Source: Rhizobium sp. Root483D2
Lineage (GTDB): Bacteria > Pseudomonadota > Alphaproteobacteria > Rhizobiales > Rhizobiaceae
Reading direction: 5' to 3'
Length of the DNA: 41,003 nt
NCBI RefSeq assembly: GCF_001426685.1
Contig: NZ_LMFB01000019.1
Coordinates: 1 to 41,003, forward strand
Every line of letters begins with the position of its first letter. Within the stretch, counting starts at the first letter, position 1. The notes beneath the pieces are model-generated. The model had not been told where the DNA came from. It did no database searches and saw only the letters and a program-made list of their open reading frames with translations. Both the position numbers and the translations under genes were made by a program. Positions 32,047 to 41,003 of this stretch are shown here, piece after piece.

Positions 32047-32982
32047 ATGATCAAGTTGGAGGCCCTGCGGGTCTTTGTTGTCGTTGCCGAGGCAGGCAAC
32101 ATCAAGGACGCTGCGGAAATTGTCGGGCGGACACCGTCGGCAGTATCAATGACATTGAAGCAGTTGGAAGACGAACTGGGCGGCCCGCTTTTTCAAACGG
32201 ATCGCAAGAACAGCCTGACCGCGCTCGGCAGTATTCTCTTTGACACGGCTCATCTGCAGTTGAAAAGTTTCGATCGTGGCATCCGGACCGTCAGGGCGTT
32301 CGCAAAGAGCCGCATCGGCAGCCTCACCATCGCCTCCGTGCCGTCTGTGGCGGCACACTTGCTTCCTATCCTCCTTCAGAAATTCCTGGAGGATCGGCCG
32401 CAGGTGCAGGTTGAACTGTTCGATATGGACAGTGCACAGGTGCGGCAAATGGTTGAAACCGGAGCGGCGGATATCGGCTTTAGCGGAGAACCGCGCATCT
32501 CGGGATCGATCGGGTTCACACCCCTATTCAAGGACCGATACAAACTTTTGTGTTCGGAAAAATCAGGGCTTACATCATTGCCGCGTTCCATTCTCTGGGA
32601 CGATCTCGCCCATGAAAATCTCATCCTCAATGGATCGTCCGAACAGATTCGAGCGGAGGCCTACATCGACATCGCATCCAGGTCGTTGATGACGGTTCAC
32701 AACACGACGTCGCTTTTTGCTCTGGTCAAGGCATCCCTGGGCGTGACCATACTGCCGGCGTTGTCAGCATTTCACACGCCCGATGGCATCTCGGTGCTCG
32801 ACATTGCGGAGACGCGAAATGAGAGGGTGGTTGGTATGCTGGAACGCAAGGACGGCATAAAAAGCCCTGTTGCGGAGGCTTTTAAAGTGCTCTGCCTTGA
32901 ATTGTTTCCGGCCCACCTCAAAAGCTTTGGGCTTCAACATGTTGAAAATGCCGAGACCTACCCGCTGCATCGTTCGACGTGA
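32047..32982 (+). CDS. LysR-family transcriptional regulator
   Basis: A 311-residue regulator. The N-terminal winged HTH (residues 3-62) reads LEALRVFVVVAEAGNIKDAA and then VGRTPSAVSMTLKQLEDELG with FQTDRKNSLTALG, all typical. The co-inducer-binding domain (about residues 90-295) starts at GSLTIASVPSVAAHLLPILL and continues through DIGFSGEPR. It is transcribed away from the aldehyde dehydrogenase operon across a 95-base gap with two palindromes, the standard LysR layout, so it most likely controls that operon and itself. It is not obviously linked to the multicopper oxidase gene 471 bases downstream on the same strand. Confidence 0.9.
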   Translation: MIKLEALRVFVVVAEAGNIKDAAEIVGRTPSAVSMTLKQLEDELGGPLFQTDRKNSLTALGSILFDTAHLQLKSFDRGIRTVRAFAKSRIGSLTIASVPSVAAHLLPILLQKFLEDRPQVQVELFDMDSAQVRQMVETGAADIGFSGEPRISGSIGFTPLFKDRYKLLCSEKSGLTSLPRSILWDDLAHENLILNGSSEQIRAEAYIDIASRSLMTVHNTTSLFALVKASLGVTILPALSAFHTPDGISVLDIAETRNERVVGMLERKDGIKSPVAEAFKVLCLELFPAHLKSFGLQHVENAETYPLHRST

Positions 32983-33453
32983 TACAGAAAACGGTTCAAT
33001 CGCGCCTGCGATGTTTGCCTGCGCCTATCTCACGCCCCCACTTGAGCTTCGTAAACTGTGTACATTTCTGGAACGCTATCACCTCTTCGCGAAACGTATT
33101 TTTTGATATGAAGACTTATTTAGTATTTCCTAATTGACATACTTCTGTTTTAGATATTGCATTACTCTTGTTGCGACGAAACGCTTCAAGTCTAATCACC
33201 TAAACAGGTTGGTACGACGAACGCACTATTCCGAATTCGAAGGCGCTTGTTCCATCCAGAATTTATCTGGGACGAAATAAGGCATCGGGGGACCTGCGGG
33301 TGCGCGGGGTCGATGTGGCAAAGACATCACTTCATGAGGCCGAACCAATCCAAGTCATTGTATTGACTGCATCTGTTTGGCGAAAAATTTCAAAATAAGG
33401 TCTTGGGAACGTGGCGTTCCTTGGGCCTGAATAAGAATTTTTCGGAGGGCGAT
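32983..33453 (+). promoter_or_regulatory. Non-coding region upstream of the giant multicopper oxidase
   Basis: This 471-base gap has no convincing gene. It is more AT-rich than the flanks around 33090-33200. TTGACA at 33134-33139 with TATTGC 15 bases later (33155-33160) is one weak promoter candidate. TTGACT at 33363-33368 is another -35 candidate, nearer the gene but without a clear -10. GGAGG at 33444-33448 is the ribosome-binding site of the following gene. No terminator for the LysR gene was recognised. Confidence 0.35.
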
Positions 33454-36400
33454 ATGCTTTCGCGCAGGCGTGGAAACACATTTTCACAATTGATTTTCTG
33501 GATCATCGGGATAGCGGCTTTTCTTGTCCTTGTGCCGGTCTCGCAGGATGCCCGGGCGGCTTCAAGCAGCCCGTTATCGTCATGCACCCGCACCGTGAAA
33601 GCCGATATCGTTGCGTTTGAACAAGCTTATCTGCTCAACAGATTTTCGGCCTTCGTTCCTGCTGGCATGCTTTTCGCCCTTCGGCGCGATGTCGTGCCGC
33701 TCGATCCGGCACTCGGTTCCGCACCAACGCCCGGAAATGCAATGCTGCGGCCGGACAAGCGCCCGCGCCCGATTGTGTTGCGGGTGAATGAAGGTGATTG
33801 CCTCGAAGTGACGTTCACAAATCTGCTGTCTGAAACGACGCAGGAAGAGGGTGGAATTCCGCCTCAGAACGGTGGACGCCTGCCCCATCATGTTCAATCG
33901 CTTCCGGGATCTGAGGCCAAAAGCGGGATTGGCCCAGGAGAGCCCATCAGCGTGGACATGCCGCGCACGCGTGCGGCGTCCTTTCATATCGCCGGCCTTG
34001 AGATCGATCCGATGGAAGATATGGAGTGCCCGCTCAACGCTGCCTGCGGCGGGGACGGTTCCAATGTCGGATTGCCATCCCAACAGGGCATCGTTTTCAA
34101 TCCTGCAACGCCGGCTAAGACGCGCGTCCAATTCTCGCATGGCTCCCTTGCCATGCCGGGACAGACGATCGTAACACGCTGGAGGGCCGGCAAGGACGGC
34201 GCATTTTTTGCCTATTCGATGGGTGCGCCGGTCGGCGGCGAAGGGGATGGGGGCCAGATCGGGCTTGGCCTGTTTGGCGCTGTCAACGTCGAGCCGGCCG
34301 GCTCGCGCTGGTACCGCTCGCAGGTGAGCAATGCCGATATGCAGGCGATCAAGGGTACTGTTGCAAGCAAGAAGCATCCCTACTCGAACATTGCCTACGA
34401 GAAGAAACGTGCAGCCGATGGTGTGCCGATCCTCAACCTTCTCGATAAGGACGGCAACATCGTTCACAGCGACCTCAACGCCATCATCGTTCCGCCAACT
34501 GCCAAGACCACCCAAAATTGCGATGGCCGCGCCTATGGTTCGCGATGTGGCAAGCCGTTCCGTGAGTTCACAGTCATCTTCCACGACGAGGTTCACGCGC
34601 AGCAGGCGTTTCCCGAGCTTGAAGATGAAAACAACCCGCTCAGTCTGATCAAGGACGGCATGGGCATCAATTACGGCGTCAGCAGCATGGGCTCGCTGGT
34701 GATGTCCACCAAGCAATTCGGCAAGCAGGTCGGCCCCGTCAAGGATTGTGCTGAATGCAGGGGCGAGGAATTTTTCCTCAGTTCCTGGGCAAACGGGGAT
34801 CCGGCGCTGATATTAAGATATGACGCTGCCGGGAAGCCTGCCGGCGCCCTTTACAGTGACGATCCGTCGAACGTTCATCATTCCTATCTCGGCGATAATG
34901 TCCGGTTCCGCAATCTTCACGCCGGACCGAAGGAAACGCATGTCTTTCATCTGCATGCGCATCAATGGGTTCCCGACGCCACGGATCCGAACGCTTCCTA
35001 TCTCGACTCGCAGACCATCTCGCCGGGTGCGACGTTCAGCTATGACATAGAGTTCGGCGGTTCCGGCAACCGCAATTACACACCTGGCGATTCCATCTTC
35101 CATTGCCATCTCTACCCACATTTTGCGCAAGGGATGTGGGAGTTGTGGCGCAGCCATGATGCGTTCACGGATGGCCATATCGGTTACTTCGATCGCACAA
35201 AGCCCGTCAGCGCCAGCAATGATCCGGCGGCGATGAACCTTCCGGACATGGAAATCGCAACGGGTACGGAAACGCCCGGGCTCGTCCCGATCCCTGGTGC
35301 CGCACTCGCACTCATGCCGACCGAGAAGTTTCGGGGTTATCCCTTCTATATTCCCGGACATCCCGGCCATCGCCCGCCGCAACCGGTGCTGGATTTCGAC
35401 GTCGATGCACCCTGGGCCGATCTGAGCACCGCGCCTCCGGAAGACAAGATTGTCGATGGCGGCTTGCCGCGCCACGTCGTGGTCGAAGGAGACGTCAGCA
35501 AGGGACCGGATGCCATCCGCAGCGCGCTGGAAACCGGCGGAGAGGCAGCCCAGCTGATCGCCGCGCGCGTCGCCACACAGGATCCCGCAGCACTGAGCGC
35601 CTTGGCGGGGGAGTGGGAAACGCTCGATATCGCACCCTTGAAACTGGAGGGCGAACCGTCTGAGCAGGTTGCCATGCAGTTTCACGAGGGCACCCTGGCA
35701 TCGCCAGGTATCGTCCCCGGTGCGATTACCAGCTTCCCCAATCCCGAATGGTGGCAGCCCAAAGCCTATCTGACTGACCGGTCCGTTGGATTGCCCGGAC
35801 AGCAGATTGGCGCGGGCCAGGCCTATTTCTACGTCAATGGCCGCAAACGGGCGCAAGGCGCACCCTATGCTGAACCTTGTCCTCAGGATGCGCCGCAACG
35901 CGACTATCGCACGGCCTTTATCCAGACTGAACTCACCTACAACAAACACGGCTGGTTCGATCCCCAGGGACGCATCATTGTTCTTGAAAACGATATCAAG
36001 GACATGATCGATCCCAATACGCGCACCAGCCTTCCATCCCCTTTGTTCTTCAGAGCCAATTCCGGGGAATGCATCAACTTCAAATCGTCGAATTTTGTGC
36101 CGGCGGCGCTCAATGTCGATGATTTCCAGATCTACACGCCAACCGACACGATCGGTCAGCATATCCATCTGGTCAAATTCGATGTGACGTCCTCCGACGG
36201 CTCCGCCAACGGCTTCAATTATGAAGATGCTACGTTTTCGCCGCAGGAAGTCCGCGACCGGATTTTCGCCTATAACCGGCATCTGGATGCAACAGGCTCC
36301 CCCGCAAAGCGCCTTGTACCGAAAGCCCATCCGCTGTTCCTGCCTGGCGGCGATATCTTTACCGCAGCGCAAGCCGATCTGGCCCGCTATGGCGCTTTGT

Positions 36401-39400
36401 TGAAGCGTGGACAATGCCCGCCGCAGGGCACTCTCAGCAGCCACGACTATGAACAGCTGCTGCGAAAAGAACACCCACTTTGCGGCGCCCAGCGCACGAC
36501 CCAGCGCTGGTGGGCAGATCCGATCCTCAACACCGTGAACGGCAAGGACAATACGCTTCGCACCGTGTTCACGCACGATCACATGGGTCCAAGCTCCCAT
36601 CAACAGCATGGGCTCTATGCCGGCCTCGTGATCGAACCCGCCAATTCCCTATGGACGCGGATAGGTGCCACGATCGACAGTGCCGACATCAAGGCGGCGA
36701 GCACGCTGAAATGCAATGGATTGCCCGGCGATCCAAACCTCGACCCTCTCTGCGGAAAACTGATCGGTGGTTCGGACATCGCCACGCAAACAGCTCCCTC
36801 GCTTTTGAAGGGTGCGGGTTCGCTTCTGCAGGTCATCGAGCCGCGCAAACCGCTGAAGTTGCGGGACGATGGCGGACCGACGGGGACGATGGCCAATATC
36901 CTTGCCCCCAAATGCATCGGCAACAGCGATTCCTTCCATGCCCTCCAGCCTGACGAAGGCCGCAATGTGCCCGCCTGTTCGCCGGAAAAACAGACGCACG
37001 ACACCCGGCGCGAGTTCGATCTTGCCATTGCCGATTTTGGCATCGCCTACAATATGGCGCTGGAGCCGATCAACCCGGAGCCCTTCGCCGATAATGGCTT
37101 CCGGGACAAATCCGCAGTCCGTTTTGGCAGGCGGCACGTCAATACGACATTGGCGCGCCCGCTTGCGATATCGTCGGAAGATCCCGGCAGCCAGTATTTC
37201 AATTATCGCCACGAACCTTTGGCGTTGCGGATCAGCGAGGCAACGGCCGATCCGGCCAAGGGCGGATGGAACTATAGCCAGCACACGCGGCGCGCTATTC
37301 TCAACCAGCCATGTTCAATCGGCGACCAGGATTGTATCGGCGATACCGCCAATGGTTTCAGTACGTCGGTCCATGCGAAACGCGACGAGCTCCTGGCAAA
37401 GCAGCCTCTGACAACAATCGTTGCGCCGGCCACGCGGGACCTGATGCGCCAGAAGGGCATGGAAGAGAGGCTTGATGGCGTGGTGGCCAGCGTCGAGAAA
37501 TGGCGCCGGAACTTCAATTGCGCCCTGTACTCGAAAGATCTTCTACCGGATTCCTACGGCTGCGATCCCCGCATTCTCCGGTTGGAGCCGTGGCGTGAGT
37601 TTGGCGATCCTGCGACGCCGATCCTGCCGACATTCGAAGGCGACCGCGTGCAGATCCGGCTCATCCAGGGCGCGCAGGAAGCCCAGCATGTCTTCACGAT
37701 GAATGGTGTGAAGTGGCACCGCCTGCCAGGTCTTGGCGGAGCGACTGACGTTAACAATTCCGGCTTCGTCAATTCGCAGCCGGTGGGCATCTCGGAACAT
37801 TTCGAATTTGATGTGACGACCAACCCGGTCAAATCTCCGGTGACCGACTATCTCTATTTCGGGTCGTCCGTCGATCAATTGTGGGACGGGCTCTGGGGCG
37901 TGATGCGGACCTATCGCGATACGCCAAAGACCGAAACATCCTTGCCGATGAAGACGAGCAGCACCGCCGATCTCGTCATCAGTCCACGGGATTTTCTGGC
38001 GCCGCTTCCCGATCCCGTCGTGACCGAGATCGGCGGGGATACGAAGGATCCTTGCGCGACGCATGATCCGGCCGACTTCGAAACCAAATTGCACAGATAT
38101 TTCCCGGTGAGCGCCGTTCGTGCCTGCGATCTCTATGGTTCCTGCGGCTCGCAGCATCAGCGTGGCATTCAGTATAGCGCGCGGCTGGGGATCGAAGATC
38201 AGAGCGCCATCGTCTACGTTCTGGAAGACCCGGCACGGACCTGCACGATCGGCGGTAGCAATACGCCACAAGGGTCGAGCATGCCTGCCTGCGAAGAACT
38301 GCAGGATCCGCAGGGCGGTGTGATGAGCAACGCTGCCGTTCTGCAGAAACTTCGCGGACAATTCGGTGCGGGCCGCAAGCTGGAACCTTTGGTCATGCAT
38401 GCGGCCGCTGGCCAGTGCATCGATGTTCATTTGCGCAACCTTTTGCCGCCGGTGCTCGACGACGGCCCGGCAGTGGTGATCAACGGCAAACCGCAAGAGG
38501 TGACCGAAGCGAAGGCATCCTTCAATTTCCTGCCGATGATCACCGACGGCTTCAACGTCAACCAGTTCCGGATGTCCTCAAGCGTCGGCATCTCGCCAAC
38601 GCTTGTGTTTCAAAGTCCAACTTTCGGAGATGGCTCGAATGTCGGTTTGAACAGTGCGGTCGTCCTGCGGGCACGCGACACCCAGCCCGGCGAGGATGCC
38701 TTCACCAGCGCACCGGATCGCCTGAAGCGGCAGGGCACGCTTGTGCCGCCATGCATTGGCAACATGCTGGTCGATGGCGAGGAAGAGCAGCGCTGCCGGA
38801 GCCTGTTCACCTGGAGCGCAACCGACTTCATGGGCACCGGCACGCAGTTCAACAGGCCTGTGGAGTTCAATGCCATTCCGCTTCGCAGCTTCGGCGACCC
38901 ATTGAAACATGCCGGGCATGGGATGGCAGGCGCGCTGATCATCGGTCCGGAGGGCTCGCAGGTCTGCGATGACGACCGTTTTGCCTATGATCTGAAGCGC
39001 CAGGACGGCTCACCGCTTGTTGACCCCGACGGCAAGCCCGTGCGGATGACGGAGGGGCCGAGCACCGAAATCTGCACGACGGCGGGCAAGCGCTATGTCG
39101 ATCATACGATCGTCATGCAGGACGCGGTTTTCGCGACCCATGGCGGTCTTCCTGTCGAAAACCTATCGGGTGCCGAAGAGCCGGACGATTACGGCGTCAA
39201 GGGCATGAACTACAGGACGGAGCCGCTCTGGGCACGCACCGGCAATGACCCAAGCGTCGGGTTTCCCGAGCGCAACGAGCACGACCAGGTCGATATGATG
39301 AGTTCGGCCCAGGCCGGATCTCCGCCTGCCGTCACCTGCGCGGCAGGCATCGCCCCAAACTACGCACTTTCGCATCCCTGCGATCCCGAAACGCCTGTGC

Positions 39401-39732
39401 TTACGGCGCGGGCCGGGGAATCCGTCCGCCTGCATTTCGTTCATCCCGGTGGTCATACACGCCAGCAGGGCTTGGCGGTCAGCGGACATCCTTGGAACCC
39501 CTATCCCTGGAAAGACGGGTCGCGTGTAATGGATTCCAGCGCGGGCTCCAGCATTCGTCAGGGCGTCTATAACGGCTTTGGTCCGATGATGGGAATAACG
39601 CTTGAACTGGTGGCTGGCGGGCAAAGCAGGGCGGCACTGGACTATCTGTTCCGCAGCCAGGCAAGCTTTCTCTTCGATGGCGGTCTCTGGGGAATCCTGC
39701 GGGTCGAGGCGCCCGCGAAAACGGCCCAGTAG
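33454..39732 (+). CDS. Giant secreted multicopper oxidase, threefold-repeat, permuted copper motifs (MnxG/McoA-like)
   Basis: About 2092 residues, several times the usual multicopper oxidase. An N-terminal signal (SRRRGNTF, hydrophobic core, DARAASS) predicts export. The copper motifs are HVFHLHAH (496-503, L3), HCHLYPHFAQGM (550-561, L4 with type-1 Cys551 and axial Met561), HIH (903-905, L1) and HDHMGPSSHQQHG (1041-1053, L2). The order is thus L3-L4-L1-L2 instead of L1-L2-L3-L4. A unit of about 770-780 residues repeats three times: GDC/GEC/GQC motifs with C116, C873 and C1655, and the EPAxSxW-like motif with Pro at 281, 1062 and 1832. Repeat 3 and the end of repeat 2 have lost the copper ligands. 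A CAEC pair lies at 432-435. The ATG follows GGAGGGCGAT; the open frame reaches to 33403 without another good start. Very large bacterial Mn(II) oxidases (MnxG, McoA) are the best-known comparison; the substrate here is not proven. Confidence 0.88.
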   Translation: MLSRRRGNTFSQLIFWIIGIAAFLVLVPVSQDARAASSSPLSSCTRTVKADIVAFEQAYLLNRFSAFVPAGMLFALRRDVVPLDPALGSAPTPGNAMLRPDKRPRPIVLRVNEGDCLEVTFTNLLSETTQEEGGIPPQNGGRLPHHVQSLPGSEAKSGIGPGEPISVDMPRTRAASFHIAGLEIDPMEDMECPLNAACGGDGSNVGLPSQQGIVFNPATPAKTRVQFSHGSLAMPGQTIVTRWRAGKDGAFFAYSMGAPVGGEGDGGQIGLGLFGAVNVEPAGSRWYRSQVSNADMQAIKGTVASKKHPYSNIAYEKKRAADGVPILNLLDKDGNIVHSDLNAIIVPPTAKTTQNCDGRAYGSRCGKPFREFTVIFHDEVHAQQAFPELEDENNPLSLIKDGMGINYGVSSMGSLVMSTKQFGKQVGPVKDCAECRGEEFFLSSWANGDPALILRYDAAGKPAGALYSDDPSNVHHSYLGDNVRFRNLHAGPKETHVFHLHAHQWVPDATDPNASYLDSQTISPGATFSYDIEFGGSGNRNYTPGDSIFHCHLYPHFAQGMWELWRSHDAFTDGHIGYFDRTKPVSASNDPAAMNLPDMEIATGTETPGLVPIPGAALALMPTEKFRGYPFYIPGHPGHRPPQPVLDFDVDAPWADLSTAPPEDKIVDGGLPRHVVVEGDVSKGPDAIRSALETGGEAAQLIAARVATQDPAALSALAGEWETLDIAPLKLEGEPSEQVAMQFHEGTLASPGIVPGAITSFPNPEWWQPKAYLTDRSVGLPGQQIGAGQAYFYVNGRKRAQGAPYAEPCPQDAPQRDYRTAFIQTELTYNKHGWFDPQGRIIVLENDIKDMIDPNTRTSLPSPLFFRANSGECINFKSSNFVPAALNVDDFQIYTPTDTIGQHIHLVKFDVTSSDGSANGFNYEDATFSPQEVRDRIFAYNRHLDATGSPAKRLVPKAHPLFLPGGDIFTAAQADLARYGALLKRGQCPPQGTLSSHDYEQLLRKEHPLCGAQRTTQRWWADPILNTVNGKDNTLRTVFTHDHMGPSSHQQHGLYAGLVIEPANSLWTRIGATIDSADIKAASTLKCNGLPGDPNLDPLCGKLIGGSDIATQTAPSLLKGAGSLLQVIEPRKPLKLRDDGGPTGTMANILAPKCIGNSDSFHALQPDEGRNVPACSPEKQTHDTRREFDLAIADFGIAYNMALEPINPEPFADNGFRDKSAVRFGRRHVNTTLARPLAISSEDPGSQYFNYRHEPLALRISEATADPAKGGWNYSQHTRRAILNQPCSIGDQDCIGDTANGFSTSVHAKRDELLAKQPLTTIVAPATRDLMRQKGMEERLDGVVASVEKWRRNFNCALYSKDLLPDSYGCDPRILRLEPWREFGDPATPILPTFEGDRVQIRLIQGAQEAQHVFTMNGVKWHRLPGLGGATDVNNSGFVNSQPVGISEHFEFDVTTNPVKSPVTDYLYFGSSVDQLWDGLWGVMRTYRDTPKTETSLPMKTSSTADLVISPRDFLAPLPDPVVTEIGGDTKDPCATHDPADFETKLHRYFPVSAVRACDLYGSCGSQHQRGIQYSARLGIEDQSAIVYVLEDPARTCTIGGSNTPQGSSMPACEELQDPQGGVMSNAAVLQKLRGQFGAGRKLEPLVMHAAAGQCIDVHLRNLLPPVLDDGPAVVINGKPQEVTEAKASFNFLPMITDGFNVNQFRMSSSVGISPTLVFQSPTFGDGSNVGLNSAVVLRARDTQPGEDAFTSAPDRLKRQGTLVPPCIGNMLVDGEEEQRCRSLFTWSATDFMGTGTQFNRPVEFNAIPLRSFGDPLKHAGHGMAGALIIGPEGSQVCDDDRFAYDLKRQDGSPLVDPDGKPVRMTEGPSTEICTTAGKRYVDHTIVMQDAVFATHGGLPVENLSGAEEPDDYGVKGMNYRTEPLWARTGNDPSVGFPERNEHDQVDMMSSAQAGSPPAVTCAAGIAPNYALSHPCDPETPVLTARAGESVRLHFVHPGGHTRQQGLAVSGHPWNPYPWKDGSRVMDSSAGSSIRQGVYNGFGPMMGITLELVAGGQSRAALDYLFRSQASFLFDGGLWGILRVEAPAKTAQ

Positions 39733-39757
39733 CAACTCAATATAGGGAGACAGGCTG

Positions 39758-40363
39758 ATGGCTGGCATCAACATGGTCAAAAGGGCAGACCAGTTCTCAT
39801 CGCCGTCGCGGCAACTGATGTGGGATCGCGTTGGCGGTACGGCCGCAGGAGCGCAGATTGCCGAAGACGATCCGGTCCGCAACCGTCCCCATCTTTATGC
39901 GGCGAATGGCGCGCCGGTGACGATCAACCGGGTCGGCCCGGTCACCCGGTTGCGGATCAACGGCGTCATGATCGACGTGAATTTTGCCAGCGGCGAATGT
40001 GCGCTCATGGCGAAATACCCGCCCGGCGCAAGCCAGCCGAACAATACGCCGATCACCTTGACCTTCGATGCGCCGGTTCTCGGGATCGGCGGCTATCTGT
40101 CCATCCTCGGCGATCAGCAACTTTATGACGGGCGTGGCCTACATGGGGTCATGTGGGTTCTCCTGACCGGAGATCCCGAATGGAAGCTTGCCTATGGTGA
40201 CGGGATCACCGGCACGGCGATGGTGGCGGGCAGCGTGCCGACGGCTCCGTTCGTCGGGGCAGAAGCAACGGGCGGCGCGCGTATCCAGGCCGCTTGTTTC
40301 GACGCCTCGCTGGCCGGCAATTTCGACCGGCTCGTGTTGTCACGCCTGTATTGGATCGCCTGA
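39758..40363 (+). CDS. Hypothetical protein following the giant multicopper oxidase
   Basis: A 201-residue protein I do not recognise. It lacks a signal peptide and membrane spans, and is rich in Gly, Val and Ala with alternating hydrophobic residues (VTINRVGPVTRLRINGVMID, ITLTFDAPVLGIGGYLSILG), suggesting a beta-sandwich. It has two Cys (in SGECALM and AACFDASL). AGGGAGA lies seven bases before the ATG, and the gene starts 25 bases after the oxidase stop, so they are likely co-transcribed. A role as an accessory or maturation partner of the oxidase is an inference from position only. How an unsignalled protein would meet an exported enzyme is unclear. Confidence 0.75.
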   Translation: MAGINMVKRADQFSSPSRQLMWDRVGGTAAGAQIAEDDPVRNRPHLYAANGAPVTINRVGPVTRLRINGVMIDVNFASGECALMAKYPPGASQPNNTPITLTFDAPVLGIGGYLSILGDQQLYDGRGLHGVMWVLLTGDPEWKLAYGDGITGTAMVAGSVPTAPFVGAEATGGARIQAACFDASLAGNFDRLVLSRLYWIA

Positions 40364-40364
40364 C

Positions 40365-41003
40365 ATGAGGTTCGCGGTCAATATCATCCCGATCTGCTTG
40401 GCGGCAATTGCCTTTTTCATCAGCCCGGCTACCGGCGCGATGGCGGATGCCGCCACCGGAGTGCAAGGGGAAACGATTGATGGTGGCATCTCGGTCCGCT
40501 GGTCGTTCTCGCCAGCCAGCGATGCGGGGCTCGGCATTTTGGACGTGTTCGTATCCGAAAAGGCGTCGGGCACACCGATCCGTTATGGAAAGGGCGCCGT
40601 GCTCGGCTGGATGCAACGCGATCGCGGCGGTCTTATTGAGCAGGAAAAAAGCTGCGCGGAGAAGATCAAGACATTGGCGACGCAAGGCATCGGCCGGCGC
40701 AGCGATGTCGATTTGAATCAGTACCGGATCGTCTCGCTGAATGCCGATGGCAGCATGGCGTTCATCAATCCATTTGTCGGTTTCAACAATGCGAAACTGG
40801 AGAGCATCGTCGATCTGAAGTCCCGGCCGCTGGATTGGGTGCAGGTGAAGGACAGGATGGAGATGTGGGTCCTGCTTGCCGATCCCGCCACGCTTGCCGC
40901 TGTGGATCTGCATTCCTCAAAAGTGACGCGCACCATTGCCCTGCCCGAGACAGGTGCCGCCCGCCACATAAATTTTGATCCATCGTCGAACACGTTGTGG
41001 CTC
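40365..41003 (+). CDS. Secreted protein, probable beta-propeller, cut by the window edge
   Basis: An open frame of 213 codons running off the right edge without a stop. It begins with a signal-like segment (MRFAVNIIPICLAAIAFFIS, then ATGAMADAATG), so the product is probably exported. The first part has a beta-rich domain (GGISVRWSFSPASD). Later segments IVSLNADGSMAFINPF, LAAVDLHSSKVTRTIALP and HINFDPSSNTLWL look like blades of a YVTN or cytochrome-d1-like beta-propeller. The gene starts one base after the stop of the preceding gene, so the three genes at the right end form one operon. Function unknown; an electron-transfer or binding partner of the multicopper oxidase is possible. Confidence 0.7.
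   Translation, partial: MRFAVNIIPICLAAIAFFISPATGAMADAATGVQGETIDGGISVRWSFSPASDAGLGILDVFVSEKASGTPIRYGKGAVLGWMQRDRGGLIEQEKSCAEKIKTLATQGIGRRSDVDLNQYRIVSLNADGSMAFINPFVGFNNAKLESIVDLKSRPLDWVQVKDRMEMWVLLADPATLAAVDLHSSKVTRTIALPETGAARHINFDPSSNTLWL

Noticed and set aside
34813..36609. 598-codon open frame antisense to the multicopper oxidase
   Set aside because: It lies entirely opposite a gene with clear copper motifs and repeats. Its translation has no recognisable domain, and long antisense frames are common in GC-rich coding DNA.

Overview
The window looks like accessory DNA (plasmid, chromid or an accessory chromosomal region) of a Rhizobiales alphaproteobacterium, of the Rhizobium/Agrobacterium/Ensifer/Mesorhizobium kind. 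The evidence is high coding GC, dense ABC-importer operons each next to its own regulator, many 1-4 base gene overlaps, and protein families typical of that order. No rRNA, tRNA, CRISPR array or insertion sequence was seen. The species cannot be fixed from the sequence alone.

Left part (80-10938, + strand): an amino-sugar locus. It opens with a decayed nagA remnant (80-412), then an Eis-like acetyltransferase and an RpiR/SIS regulator. A promoter region precedes a nanE copy broken by several frame lesions. After it come a Gfo/Idh/MocA oxidoreductase, a four-gene sugar ABC importer (binding protein, two permeases, ATPase), nagB, and an intact NanE-NanK fusion. The inferred route is import of an N-acetylmannosamine-like sugar, phosphorylation and epimerisation to GlcNAc-6-P by NanEK, and deamination of GlcN-6-P by NagB. 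The deacetylase step (NagA) has no intact gene here.

Second part (17460 down to 11082, - strand): a seven-gene operon in the order XRE-cupin regulator (PuuR type), spermidine/putrescine-type ABC importer (binding protein, two permeases, ATPase), FAD amine oxidoreductase (PuuB/OrdL type), small cupin. It is probably for polyamine or related amine use. A 21-bp palindrome lies over the regulator's likely -10 box. Third part (17726-22916, + strand): a FadR-type regulator, an RpiB-like isomerase, a 3-hydroxyisobutyrate-dehydrogenase-family enzyme and a PAAT-type ABC importer. The enzymes suggest a sugar-derived substrate although the transporter class is usually for amino acids. It ends at a perfect 14-bp hairpin.

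Fourth part (31951 down to 23092, - strand, with a divergent LysR gene at 32047): an unassigned catabolic operon. It holds an aldehyde dehydrogenase, an M19-dipeptidase-fold protein that has lost usual metal ligands, a 550-residue protein I do not recognise, a DUF3726-like protein, an Ldh2-family dehydrogenase and a glycine-betaine/proline-type ABC importer. Two palindromes about two helical turns apart lie between it and the LysR gene.

Right end (33454-41003, + strand): a giant secreted multicopper oxidase of about 2092 residues. It has a threefold internal repeat of about 770-780 residues, and its copper motifs run in the order L3-L4-L1-L2. It is followed by a 201-residue protein of unknown function and a secreted, probably beta-propeller, protein cut by the window edge. 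MnxG/McoA-like manganese oxidation is a reasonable guess. This cluster and the LysR-linked catabolic operon are the best candidates for undescribed biology.
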